Assembly: GCF_965279675.1 (NCBI RefSeq)
Contig: NZ_CBDIIJ010000002.1
Span: 1,922,001 to 1,986,000, forward strand
DNA: 64,000 bases
Direction of reading: 5' to 3'
DNA from: Mucisphaera sp965279675
GTDB lineage: Bacteria; Planctomycetota; Phycisphaerae; Phycisphaerales; Phycisphaeraceae
The stretch's first letter is position 1. Each line of letters opens with the position of its first letter. This document shows positions 1-7,659 of the stretch, one piece after another. The notes beneath the pieces were generated by a model. The model made no database searches and was not told where the DNA came from. It saw only the letters and a program-made list of their open reading frames with translations. The translations under genes and the position numbers were made by a program.

Positions 1-2
1 TG

Positions 3-587
3 ACGACGGTGGGCGAGGTGATCACACGGATCGAAACCGAAGCGGCGGCGGCGGGTGTGGCGGTGGGGACCGACTTTGTGATCGGCATGAACCCGGTGGG
101 TAACGGGATCCAGCTTGTCGACAACACGGTCGGCCCGAACGACTTCCTGGTGGAGGACCTCGGGACGCAGCTGACGGCGGAGCATCTGGGGATCGCGGGC
201 AATGCTGGGGCGGGCGCGACGATCAATGGCGTCGACACGGCGACGGTGCGCACGGACAACGTTTTCTCGCATCTCATGGATTTACGCGACGCATTGACCG
301 CAGATGACACGACTGGCATAGCACTTGCTATGGATCAATTGAACGGCGATCTGGATCGGCTGGATGCCTCCAGGGCCAACGTCGCCACGGCGGCGAGTCG
401 CAACGAGCAGCAGACGCAAAGGCTTGAAGACATGAAGCTGACTGAACAGATCCTGCTTAGCGACCTTCAGGACGCGGACCTCACGGAAGTGATCACGCGG
501 TTTAACCAGTTGCAGCAGCAGCTGCAGGCCTCGCTGACGGCGGGCTCGCAGATCCAGCAGCTGACGCTCTTGAACTTCTTGCGCTAG
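3..587 (+). CDS. flgL: FlgL-type flagellar hook-filament junction protein, C-terminal part
   Basis: The frame is open to the left edge, so this is the last 195 codons of a longer gene. The first visible part resembles the flagellin hook IN motif (VGEVITRIETEA...), and the last 100 residues form the long amphipathic helix typical of the D0/D1 C-terminus of FlgL (NQLQQQLQASL, ending in LLNFLR). FlgL joins the hook to the flagellin filament outside the cell. The downstream fliW, csrA and flagellin genes support the flagellar role. A flagellin identity cannot be fully excluded because the N-terminus is missing, but the long Gln-rich end fits FlgL better. Confidence 0.85.
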   Translation, partial: TTVGEVITRIETEAAAAGVAVGTDFVIGMNPVGNGIQLVDNTVGPNDFLVEDLGTQLTAEHLGIAGNAGAGATINGVDTATVRTDNVFSHLMDLRDALTADDTTGIALAMDQLNGDLDRLDASRANVATAASRNEQQTQRLEDMKLTEQILLSDLQDADLTEVITRFNQLQQQLQASLTAGSQIQQLTLLNFLR

Positions 588-603
588 AGGCGCAATGGAT
601 GCG

Positions 604-703
604 CGTCGCCAGGCCATTTCGGCCGGGACTGGCGACGAACGAACCCGACGGCAGGACGCCGTCGGCCACCCGGAACGAACGGGTGGTACAGGGACCAGGA
701 TGG
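604..703 (+). promoter_or_regulatory. fliW leader with three stable hairpins and GGA motifs (candidate CsrA sites)
   Basis: Three perfect inverted repeats follow each other between flgL and fliW. The first is CGTCGCCAG at 604-612 with CTGGCGACG at 629-637. The second is CCGACGGC at 645-652 with GCCGTCGG at 658-665, with loop AGGAC. The third is CCACCCG at 666-672 with CGGGTGG at 680-686. GTACAGGGA at 686-694 matches the first nine positions of the published CsrA consensus RUACARGGAUGU, and another AGGATG lies at 697-702. No U-run follows, so these are not intrinsic terminators. CsrA binding is inference from motif and context. Confidence 0.6.
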
Positions 704-725
704 CAGGCCGCAGAGGTAGGTAGCG

Positions 726-1172
726 ATGATCATTCAAACATCGCGGTTCGGCGAAATCGAAGTGGACGACAACCGCGTCATCCACTTCCCCAAAGGCTTG
801 CTCGGCTTCCCGAAGTATCAGCGTTATGTGCTGATTGAGTCGGGCGAGGAGTCGACGTTCTGGTGGCTTCAGTCGGTCGATCTGCCGGAACTGGCCTTTG
901 TGGTGACGGACCCGAGCCTCTTCGTCCCGACGTACCAGGTGCCGCTAAGGCGTGAGCAGCTGGCCGATCTGGGGATCGAGAAGCCGGAAGAAGCCCAGGT
1001 GTTCGTGATCGTGAACAAGCACGACACGATGCTCACGGGCAACCTTCAGGGCCCGCTGATCATCCACGTGGCCAAGCGCACCGGTGAGCAGATGGTTCTT
1101 TCGGACCGCCGGTTCACGACCCGGGTTCCTCTTGTCGAGCTCCGAGCCCCCGCGGAGGCGATCAGCGCCTGA
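726..1172 (+). CDS. fliW: FliW, flagellar assembly factor and CsrA antagonist
   Basis: A 148-residue protein with the FliW fold signature: the N-terminal FGEIEVDDNRVIHFPKGLLGF segment and the FVVTDPSLF and QVFVIVNKH strands. Its length matches the family (about 145-150). FliW binds flagellin in the cytoplasm. When flagellin is secreted, FliW is released and binds CsrA, lifting CsrA repression of flagellin translation. This is known from Bacillus subtilis and Campylobacter. The start is the ATG at 726, with GAGGT at 713-717 as ribosome site. It sits directly before csrA and flagellin, the classical partners. The leader holds several GGA-bearing hairpins, so fliW itself may be a CsrA target. 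Confidence 0.95.
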   Translation: MIIQTSRFGEIEVDDNRVIHFPKGLLGFPKYQRYVLIESGEESTFWWLQSVDLPELAFVVTDPSLFVPTYQVPLRREQLADLGIEKPEEAQVFVIVNKHDTMLTGNLQGPLIIHVAKRTGEQMVLSDRRFTTRVPLVELRAPAEAISA

Positions 1173-1228
1173 CGCGCTGGAGATGAGACGTGAACACTTT
1201 CCCCTTTTCCATCACGAGCGCCGAGCCT

Positions 1229-1270
1229 TCGCAGGGATGCGACGCCCACGGCCTGAGGCCCAAGGAAGGA
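1229..1270 (+). promoter_or_regulatory. csrA leader: hairpin with GGGA loop and GGA-rich ribosome site
   Basis: TCGCA at 1229-1233 pairs perfectly with TGCGA at 1238-1242, leaving the tetraloop GGGA. The segment reads GCAGGGATGC, matching the CARGGAUG part of the CsrA consensus. At 1261-1270 the ribosome site CAAGGAAGGA holds two further GGA motifs ten bases before the csrA start. This arrangement suggests negative autoregulation of csrA translation, as known for some gammaproteobacterial CsrA proteins. It is inferred here, not shown. Confidence 0.5.
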
Positions 1271-1280
1271 GCCCAACCCC

Positions 1281-1529
1281 ATGCTCGTGTTATCCCGTCA
1301 GCGGGACGAGACCATCATGATCGGCGACGAGATAGAGATCACCGTCGTCGACATCCGGGGCGACAAGGTTCGTCTCGGCATCAACGCCCCGAGGACCGTG
1401 CAGGTGCACCGCAAAGAGGTGTACGAAGCGATCCGCCAAGAAAACACGGCCAGCGCGAATGTTCAGATCACCGATCTGACGCGACTGGAAGGACAAGTCA
1501 AGCGCCGCGCAGCCGGCGCGGGTGGCTAA
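1281..1529 (+). CDS. csrA: CsrA, carbon storage and flagellin translation regulator
   Basis: An 82-residue RNA-binding protein that acts as a domain-swapped dimer on GGA motifs in mRNA leaders. It carries the conserved first strand MLVLSR, the core GDEIEITV and GDKVRLGINAP, and the RNA-contact residues around Leu4 and Arg44 (VHRKEVY). The C-terminal extension after residue 50 is longer than in Escherichia coli CsrA. In FliW-containing bacteria this extension contributes to FliW binding, which fits the adjacent fliW. The start ATG at 1281 follows CAAGGAAGGA. The gene lies 108 bases after fliW and 73 bases before flagellin, so one transcript is plausible. Confidence 0.96.
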   Translation: MLVLSRQRDETIMIGDEIEITVVDIRGDKVRLGINAPRTVQVHRKEVYEAIRQENTASANVQITDLTRLEGQVKRRAAGAGG

Positions 1530-1581
1530 GCCGCCCTACGCACGCCACGATTTCGGGACGCTTTGAAGTGTCCACGAGACC

Positions 1582-1601
1582 GACAATCAAGGAGGATTGT
1601 C
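1582..1601 (+). promoter_or_regulatory. Flagellin leader hairpin with AAGGAG loop covering the ribosome site (CsrA site)
   Basis: GACAATC at 1582-1588 and GATTGTC at 1595-1601 form a perfect 7-bp stem with the six-base loop AAGGAG. The loop is the Shine-Dalgarno sequence and also the preferred CsrA loop form ANGGA (CAAGGA with the preceding C). The stem ends one base before the ATG at 1603. A CsrA dimer bound here would block ribosome entry, as at the second site of the Bacillus subtilis hag leader. The hairpin and its position are directly visible. The regulation is inference. Confidence 0.8.
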
Positions 1602-1602
1602 C

Positions 1603-3069
1603 ATGACGCGCATTAACTCAAACGTATCTGCCATGATCGCGAGGAATCAGTTGGCTGCGACCAACACCGACCTCGCTACACGACTCGAACGCCTAAGCAC
1701 CGGTTTGAAGATCAACCGTGGTGCGGACAACCCCGCGGGTCTGATCGTCTCCGAACGCTTGCGCAACGAGATCCAGGCCGTTGGGCAGTCGATCGACAAC
1801 ATCGAACGCGCTTCCAACGTGATCGCGACCACCGAGTCGGCGCTGCAGGAGATCAACGACCTGCTGGTGTCGATGAAGAGTCTGGTGGTGGAAGCGGCCA
1901 ACACCGGTGCCTTCTCGAACGAGGAGATCCGGGCGAACCAGCTGCAGATCGACTCTGCGGTGGATTCGATCACCCGTATCTCGAACACGGCGAGTTTCGC
2001 CGGGCTCCAGATGCTCAACGGCTCGCTGGACTACATCACCGAGAACGTCACCACGAGCCAGATCTCGGATGTCCGGGTGTTCGGAGCCAGCTTCGGCACG
2101 AACACCTCGATCCCGGTGACGGTCGAGGTGCTGGCCTCGGCACAGAACGCAACCCTGTTCCTGAGCGGCAACTCCGATCCCGGCAACCCGGGCACGCTGC
2201 TGAGTTCGGTTGAGTTCTCGGTGGCCGGCACCAGGGGAACGCAGGCCTTCAAGTTCATCTCCGGCGTCTCGATGTCGGCTGTGGTGGCCCAGATCAACTC
2301 CCGTAAGGACGCGACCGGCGTTTCGGCGACGCTGGTGAGTGCGACCGATCCCAGCTCGGGCGTGATCCTCAACTCGATCAACTACGGCTCCGAGGAGTTC
2401 GTGTCGGTCAAGGTGCTTCAGGATGGCGATTTCTTCCAGCCGCTGGATGCCCAGGGCGGCACGGCGACCCTCCGCGATGACGGACAGGATGTGCTGGCCA
2501 TCGTCAACGGCAACCTGGCGCTGGGACGGGGCTCTCTGGTCAGTCTGAATACGACGGTGCTTCAGCTCGAACTCCAGCTGACGGATGCGGCGGCGACGCA
2601 GACGGGTGTCGAGTACGACTTCGATATCACCGGCGGTGGCGCGGTCTACCAGATCGGGCCCTCGGTCAACTCGTCGCAGCAGGTCGGCTTCGGTATCCAG
2701 TCGGTGGCCGCGGCCAATCTCGGCAACTCGACGGTTGGCTTCCTGAATTCGATCAACTCCGATGGCGACAACGCCCTGGTCAAGGGTCGGGCCCGAGAGG
2801 CGAGTGATGTGCTCGATGCGGCGATCGATCAGGTCTCCATCCTCCGGGGTCGGTTGGGTGCTTTCGAGCGGAACACGCTGGATACGACCTCGCGGTCGGC
2901 CCAGGTCGCGCTCGAGAACCTGACAGCGTCGGAATCACGTATCCGTGATACGGACTTCGCCGAGGAGACCTCGGCCCTGACGCGTGCTCAGATCCTCCAG
3001 CAGGCGGGCACGCAGACGCTATCCTTGGCCAACAACACGGCCCAGTCGGTCCTGACGCTGCTGCAGTAA
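1603..3069 (+). CDS. fliC: Flagellin
   Basis: A 488-residue filament subunit. The N-terminal D0/D1 helices are typical (MTRINSNVSAMIARNQL, then RLERLSTGLKINRGADNPAGL), as is the C-terminal helix (SRIRDTDFAEETSALTRAQIL ... SVLTLLQ). Between them lies a variable surface region of about 230 residues with a flagellin IN-type repeat around residues 200-250 (VEFSVAGTRG ... GVSATL). The protein is exported by the flagellar type III system without a signal peptide. I chose the ATG at 1603 over the TTG at 1597 because the ribosome site AAGGAG at 1589-1594 is correctly spaced and the TTG lies in the leader stem. A terminator follows at 3095-3122. Confidence 0.95.
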   Translation: MTRINSNVSAMIARNQLAATNTDLATRLERLSTGLKINRGADNPAGLIVSERLRNEIQAVGQSIDNIERASNVIATTESALQEINDLLVSMKSLVVEAANTGAFSNEEIRANQLQIDSAVDSITRISNTASFAGLQMLNGSLDYITENVTTSQISDVRVFGASFGTNTSIPVTVEVLASAQNATLFLSGNSDPGNPGTLLSSVEFSVAGTRGTQAFKFISGVSMSAVVAQINSRKDATGVSATLVSATDPSSGVILNSINYGSEEFVSVKVLQDGDFFQPLDAQGGTATLRDDGQDVLAIVNGNLALGRGSLVSLNTTVLQLELQLTDAAATQTGVEYDFDITGGGAVYQIGPSVNSSQQVGFGIQSVAAANLGNSTVGFLNSINSDGDNALVKGRAREASDVLDAAIDQVSILRGRLGAFERNTLDTTSRSAQVALENLTASESRIRDTDFAEETSALTRAQILQQAGTQTLSLANNTAQSVLTLLQ

Positions 3070-3094
3070 GCGACGCAACACGAGTAATGACAAG

Positions 3095-3122
3095 CGGCCC
3101 GGTTCACGCCGGGTCGTTTTTT
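3095..3122 (+). terminator. Rho-independent terminator after flagellin
   Basis: CGGCCCGG (3095-3102), loop TTCACG, then CCGGGTCG (3109-3116) with one G-U pair, followed by six T residues at 3117-3122. It lies 26 bases after the flagellin stop and separates the flagellar cluster from the convergent kinase gene. Confidence 0.9.
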
Positions 3123-3162
3123 GCGCGTCTAGCGCAAGAAAGCCCAGTCAGTATCTGCAGGT

Positions 3163-4326
3163 TCAGCCGCCTTCCGGGGCCGGGAGGTTGTCGCAGAAGT
3201 CGGCGAGGTCGGTCAGGGTCGGGCTCTTGGCGTTGCGGACGTAGAACCCGCTGGTCCCGACACCGGTGCAGAGGCACTGCTCCAGGCTCAAACCGGCAAG
3301 CAGACCCAGGCAGAACCCCGCATTGAAGTTGTCCCCGGCGCCTGTCGAGAGCTTGGGCTGTTTGACGAAAGGACCGGCAAACGTCGCTGAGGTCGACTCG
3401 CCGTTGATGATACGACAGGCCGCGGCACCGCTTCGAGGATGGACGACCGTGGCGTGGATCCCCATGGCCTCACGGATGGCGATGGCGGTCTGCTCGATCT
3501 CGGCTTCGGCGTCCTTGGCTTCGGGCAGGCCCAGGGCCTTGGCGACGTAGGTCGACTCGGCGAGGTTCATGCCGAGGATGACTTCGGCGTGGGCCTGGAC
3601 CCGTTTCATGACGTCGAGGGCGCTCCGGAGGTCTTCGATGGTTCGCTTGGCGGGGTCGCAGAGATCGAAGAAAACCATGAGCTTTTTTTCCCGGCCGCTG
3701 AGGCTGGGCAGAACGTCATCCGCGAGCAGTTCCCAGATGGACTGGGTGCCCGGCATCATGGTCCAGTTGATCATGGCCAGCAGATCGGTCTCGCCGACGA
3801 CGTCGGTGAAGGCCTCGACGCCAATGGTCTCGCGGATGGTGTCGGCACCGAGGGTGAGCAGGTGGGCGTACTTACCGAGCATGAGCTTGCCGTCGTCGAA
3901 CTCGACGGCGTCGGTGGCTCCGGCATCGGCGAGGGGCACCACGGCCTCGGCGCGTTCGACCAGTTCGGCGAAGATCGGGTCCGGGTTTGGATAGCCGACA
4001 GCGCCCATGTAGGTGGTGGCGACCTGCCCGGCGGCGAGGGCGTTGGCCATGATGGGTCCATTGCCGCCAAGCTTCTGGAGCGTTGTCACGAACTCGAAGT
4101 TGGCGCTCTTGCCAGCGGCGGCGGAGATCCGTCCGCCAAAGACATCGATGGTGGGTATGGCGTCGAAGGAAACGGGGTCGTAACGGCGGTCGACGACGCG
4201 GATGATGGAATCGATGAAGCCGTCGAAGCCGATGACGGCCCTGGCACCATCGGCCTTGGTTACGCGTTGGCCATAGGCTCGCAGGCCGGCTGCAGCTGCC
4301 TTGGCAATGGCTGTTCGATCTGCCAT
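3163..4326 (-). CDS. PfkB-family carbohydrate kinase
   Basis: A 387-residue ribokinase-fold enzyme expected to phosphorylate a sugar or nucleoside with ATP in the cytoplasm. It has the N-terminal glycine pair region (KLGGNGPIMANALA), where these kinases bind substrate, and the family signature STGAGDNFNAGF near the C-terminus, with the catalytic base Asp at about residue 332. It is 60-80 residues longer than common fructokinases and 2-keto-3-deoxygluconate kinases, with extra sequence in the middle. The start ATG at 4326 is preceded by AAGGAG. It stands alone, so the substrate cannot be inferred. The gene at 21336-22379 is a second, more typical member. Confidence 0.85.
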   Translation of the reverse strand: MADRTAIAKAAAAGLRAYGQRVTKADGARAVIGFDGFIDSIIRVVDRRYDPVSFDAIPTIDVFGGRISAAAGKSANFEFVTTLQKLGGNGPIMANALAAGQVATTYMGAVGYPNPDPIFAELVERAEAVVPLADAGATDAVEFDDGKLMLGKYAHLLTLGADTIRETIGVEAFTDVVGETDLLAMINWTMMPGTQSIWELLADDVLPSLSGREKKLMVFFDLCDPAKRTIEDLRSALDVMKRVQAHAEVILGMNLAESTYVAKALGLPEAKDAEAEIEQTAIAIREAMGIHATVVHPRSGAAACRIINGESTSATFAGPFVKQPKLSTGAGDNFNAGFCLGLLAGLSLEQCLCTGVGTSGFYVRNAKSPTLTDLADFCDNLPAPEGG

Positions 4327-4384
4327 GGGTCATCTCCTTGGGTACGTCCAAATCTGGGCGGGCAGATTAGCAGATCAGGACAGC

Positions 4385-4414
4385 TCGACTCACGCCTTGG
4401 CTCTGTGGGATACT
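4385..4414 (+). promoter_or_regulatory. Candidate sigma-70-type promoter giving a near-leaderless mRNA
   Basis: TCGACT (4385-4390) and GATACT (4409-4414) are spaced by 18 bases. The -10-like box ends only six bases before the ATG at 4421, and no ribosome site is visible. If real, transcription would start at or within a base or two of the start codon. Confidence 0.35.
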
Positions 4415-4420
4415 GCGGTG

Positions 4421-5839
4421 ATGGCTGTGAACAGCATCCAGGACGGGCTGGCGTATCCGTCGATCCGGAGTCGTTGGCACGATGGCCGCGTCGCAGCGGT
4501 GTTGCCCATCGCCCCGTGGATCGCCGTGAATCGCGGGGCTCATGCCTGGGGCTGGCCCGGGGCGGCTGCAGCTCACCTCGTGGGGTTGGTTGGTTGGCCG
4601 CTCTGGTATGCAGCACCCGAGTTGCTGGGCGAGCCCGGCTACCTGATGGCCATCATCCTGCTGATCGAGCTGGTGCTGATCGCGGCAGCGGGGGGTCTGC
4701 AGGTCTGGACCCATCTGGATGGCAAGAGCCTGCGGACCTATCTGCTGGCGATCAAACGCGTCTATCTGTTGATGCCGTTTCTGGCGCTGTTCGGATGGTG
4801 TGTCTGGGGCGTGGGCTGGCTGCTCGTGACGGCACAGTTTGGTCTCAGGGATGCCTACTACGAGACCCATCCCGAGCAGAGGGACCTGCGCGAGCTCCAG
4901 CGGTGGTTGATCGAAGCCATCAGCTATGTGGGGCTCTGGCTTGCCGTGGTTTGGCCTGTGCTGGTAACGCTTCTGACCGTGCGTGCGGGCCGGCCGGGCT
5001 GGTCCTCGCGCTGGCCGGCCCACTGTGAGAAGTGTGATTACACGCTGCTGGGCCTTGAGCCTCACGCGTCTTGCCCTGAGTGCGGGGAGCCTGTGGTGAA
5101 CTCACTGGTTGAATCGCCAAGGCAGCGCAGGGATCCAGCCTACGAGTCATCGTCCCTATGGAAACGTGGGCGTCTGGTTCTGCGCAAGCCTACAAAGTTC
5201 GGCGAGATGGCTCAGAGCAGGTCACCTGAGCGCATCCCCTGGGTTTCCGTCGTCGTCTGGCTGCTTAGCGTCGTGCTGGTCATGGCCTACACCACCTCCA
5301 TCTACGCCTATAGCCGTCAGTACAGTGCGAACTTTGGATTCGGGAGGTCGATTTCGCCAGAACCCTATGAGCTTCTTGAGGTTTTCACGTTTGGGGCGCT
5401 TCGGGATTTCCGTGGGATCGATGATTTTTTCTGGATCGTTGTCTGGGTCCTCGCCTGGCTGGGCTTGTTTTATTCGCTCTGCCTGTTGGGTCTGCTCAGT
5501 TCTTCGCTGCTGCTGGCTGAACGCGCGGGTGGCAACCGCGGCTACGGACCCCTGCGGCAGGCGGTCTATGCCTCTCCAGGCCAACTCGCGCTTGCGATCT
5601 TCTTTGCCTGCGTCTTGTTCATCTGGTCTGCGTTAGCCGAGATCTGGACTTTTCTGAATCCCCTCCTGATGTTCTTCGAACAACTCGGCCACTGGGGCCT
5701 GAGCATCCCTGAGTCTCTCACAGACCTTGCATGGGGCACGCCCTGGGCTTTGTTCTTCCTCTGGTGCATCGGCTTCTACGGCTGGTACACCTACGCGCTA
5801 TCGTGCGTAGCGCGGGCGGCACGATACGCAAACGCTTAG
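4421..5839 (+). CDS. Membrane protein with a central zinc-ribbon, unknown function
   Basis: A 472-residue hydrophobic protein I do not recognise as a named family. About eight to nine membrane segments can be read, roughly at residues 45-65, 73-93, 113-138, 168-188 and 273-293, with more in the last 130 residues. Between the two hydrophobic halves lies a soluble stretch with CEKC (Cys202, Cys205) and CPEC (Cys218, Cys221), a four-cysteine zinc-ribbon pattern (CDYTLLGLEPHASCPECG). Proteins with a short zinc-ribbon of this kind fused to membrane helices are common in planctomycetes and mostly uncharacterised. The ATG at 4421 is the first methionine in the coding-like region. Upstream in-frame sequence reads through the antisense start of the kinase gene. 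Confidence 0.7.
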   Translation: MAVNSIQDGLAYPSIRSRWHDGRVAAVLPIAPWIAVNRGAHAWGWPGAAAAHLVGLVGWPLWYAAPELLGEPGYLMAIILLIELVLIAAAGGLQVWTHLDGKSLRTYLLAIKRVYLLMPFLALFGWCVWGVGWLLVTAQFGLRDAYYETHPEQRDLRELQRWLIEAISYVGLWLAVVWPVLVTLLTVRAGRPGWSSRWPAHCEKCDYTLLGLEPHASCPECGEPVVNSLVESPRQRRDPAYESSSLWKRGRLVLRKPTKFGEMAQSRSPERIPWVSVVVWLLSVVLVMAYTTSIYAYSRQYSANFGFGRSISPEPYELLEVFTFGALRDFRGIDDFFWIVVWVLAWLGLFYSLCLLGLLSSSLLLAERAGGNRGYGPLRQAVYASPGQLALAIFFACVLFIWSALAEIWTFLNPLLMFFEQLGHWGLSIPESLTDLAWGTPWALFFLWCIGFYGWYTYALSCVARAARYANA

Positions 5840-5852
5840 TTGGGGACGGGTG

Positions 5853-7373
5853 TCAGCCCTTGGCGCGCTTGTTGAGGAAGGCCTTCGCCGGTGCAGGGAA
5901 CAGCAGCATCAGCAGCAGGTCGCGGTGGTTCTTGATGATGTCGCCGTGTTCCTTGTAGATCTTTGTCAGATCGGCGCGTTCGACGTACTGAGCCGGCCGG
6001 CCGGTAAAGAGTTCACGGCCTTGCGAGACTTTCTTGAGCACTTCCGGATCTGCGGGTCCGGGCAGCTTGCCGTACTTGCCGAGCATCACTTCACGGAAGG
6101 GCTCGGAGACAAAGCCGTAGGGCTCGCCCTGGATCACGTTGAAGGCGGCCTGAGTCCCGACGATCTGGCTGGTCGGCGTCACGAGCGGGAGATAGCCGGC
6201 GGCGGCCCGGACCTTCGGGATCTCTTCGAGGATCCTGGGCATCTGGTCGAGTTTGCCCTGCTCCTTGAGCTGGTTGTGGAGGTTGGAGATCATCCCGCCG
6301 GGGATCTGCGAGGCGAGTTGGGCCTTGTCGATCGCGGGATAGCCCTGTGGTTCCATGATCTTCTGCTCGATGAGATCGACGGCCTGATCGCAGGAGGCCT
6401 TGTCCTTTTTTTTGAGCAGGTCGATGGCCTCGCGGATGACCTTGAGCATCTCGGGCGTCGGCTCTGCCGGCCAGGGCTCGCCGAAGTGGTCCGGGTCCTT
6501 ATCGACCTCGGCCAGCTCCTTGCGGATGGCTCGGAGTTCCTTATCGATGGCGGGGGCCGTCGAGAAGTCGACGTTAAGTTCGACCCCGAGTTCGCTGGCA
6601 AAGAAGCGGATCAGCTCCGCGGGCGGCTGGGCCGTGCCGTGAGCCATCGGGCCGTAGCAGGTGTCGAGGTGATCTACGCCGGCGAGCATCCCGACGACGT
6701 AGCTCGCCGTTGCGAGGCCGTTCGTGCAGTGGGAATGCAGCGTCAGGTCGAGATTCGGGTAGGTGGCCTTGAGCTTCTCGATCAGCACCCAGGCGTCGGC
6801 GGGGTGGAGCAGGCCGGCCATGTCCTTGATAGCGATCGAGTCGGCACCGGCATCGACAACGCGTTGGGCGAATCGGAGGAAGTGATCGGTGTCGTGAACC
6901 GGCGAGACGGTGTAGCTGATGGCGGCCTCGGCGTGACCGCTGAAGGTCTTGGTCGCCATGATGGCGGTGGTGAGGTTCCGGTGGTCATTCAGGGCGTCGA
7001 AGATACGCATCCGATGCAGCTTGCCGCCGCCGGTTCGGATGGCCTCTTTCAGGAATTCGTAGACGACGTTATCCGGATAGGGGTTGTACCCGAAGAGGTT
7101 CTGGCCACGACAGAGGGAGCGGATCTCGATCTCGCAATCGCCCTCATCGAGCACCTGGCGGAGGGTTTCGAGCCGCTCAAAGGGATCGTCGCCGGTGAAT
7201 CGGAGGGAGGAATCGAGGATGGCCCCGCCCCAGAGTTCGAGGATCGTGTAACCGGAATCACGGAGCAGCGGCAGAACCCGGAGGGACTGTTTGAGGGACA
7301 TCCTCGTGGCCAGCAGGGACTGATGGCCGTCTCGTAAAGAACAATCAATGAGGTTCACGCGCCGTCCAGACAT
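5853..7373 (-). CDS. Biotin-dependent carboxyltransferase subunit (pyruvate carboxylase B / transcarboxylase 5S type)
   Basis: A 506-residue enzyme that moves a carboxyl group between carboxybiotin and a 2-oxoacid such as pyruvate. The TIM-barrel domain begins with DCSLRDGHQSLLATRM (metal-binding Asp and the RDGHQ motif), continues with the lysine motif IKDMAGLL and the metal-binding pair HSH (LTLHSHCTNG). The PYC/OADA helical domain occupies about residues 300-480. There is no biotinyl domain with an MKM motif, so the biotin carrier and biotin carboxylase must be encoded elsewhere. The length matches the 5S subunit of propionibacterial transcarboxylase. I chose the ATG at 7373, with AGGG upstream, over a start 13 codons earlier. 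It could act as oxaloacetate decarboxylase alpha subunit instead. Confidence 0.85.
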   Translation of the reverse strand: MSGRRVNLIDCSLRDGHQSLLATRMSLKQSLRVLPLLRDSGYTILELWGGAILDSSLRFTGDDPFERLETLRQVLDEGDCEIEIRSLCRGQNLFGYNPYPDNVVYEFLKEAIRTGGGKLHRMRIFDALNDHRNLTTAIMATKTFSGHAEAAISYTVSPVHDTDHFLRFAQRVVDAGADSIAIKDMAGLLHPADAWVLIEKLKATYPNLDLTLHSHCTNGLATASYVVGMLAGVDHLDTCYGPMAHGTAQPPAELIRFFASELGVELNVDFSTAPAIDKELRAIRKELAEVDKDPDHFGEPWPAEPTPEMLKVIREAIDLLKKKDKASCDQAVDLIEQKIMEPQGYPAIDKAQLASQIPGGMISNLHNQLKEQGKLDQMPRILEEIPKVRAAAGYLPLVTPTSQIVGTQAAFNVIQGEPYGFVSEPFREVMLGKYGKLPGPADPEVLKKVSQGRELFTGRPAQYVERADLTKIYKEHGDIIKNHRDLLLMLLFPAPAKAFLNKRAKG

Positions 7374-7605
7374 CACCGATATCCCTAAATAAGACCTGAA
7401 AATCCGGGTCACAAGGCCCGGGTGTCCTTAGTTTACGGGATATTCGAAGCCGTATGTGTGGGAGTCTCCCCAGTTGGAATTGATCCTGAAAAACGAGTAG
7501 ATCGGATCCCCGACCTAGGGTGAAGATCTCATCCGACTGACAGGTTCTCGCGAAGTAGCTGCTTCTACAGAGCACCGGCACGTAGGCTGCTCGTATTGAG
7601 CCTGC

Positions 7606-7632
7606 TTGCAAGCGGTAGCAGACCTGTATTAT
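7606..7632 (+). promoter_or_regulatory. Candidate promoter for the glycosyltransferase pair
   Basis: TTGCAA (7606-7611) and TATTAT (7627-7632) are separated by 15 bases, a little short of the usual 17. They lie in the 286-base gap between the divergent carboxyltransferase and glycosyltransferase genes. If used, transcription begins near 7639, which supports the TTG at 7660 as start codon. Nothing else was seen in the gap. Confidence 0.4.
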
Positions 7633-7659
7633 GCAAAAGCAGCCCTACGGAATTTTTCA

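Noticed and set aside
1533..1575. Possible sigma-28 promoter before flagellin (TAAG ... GCCACGAT)
   Set aside because: Only a partial match to TAAA and GCCGATAA with wrong spacing.
3439..5028. Gly/Asp-rich open frame on the plus strand across the first PfkB kinase
   Set aside because: Antisense shadow; the opposite strand carries all kinase motifs.
5850..7337. Long open frame on the plus strand across the carboxyltransferase gene
   Set aside because: It is the antisense shadow of a clearly conserved gene; its translation has no family features and arises from high third-position GC.
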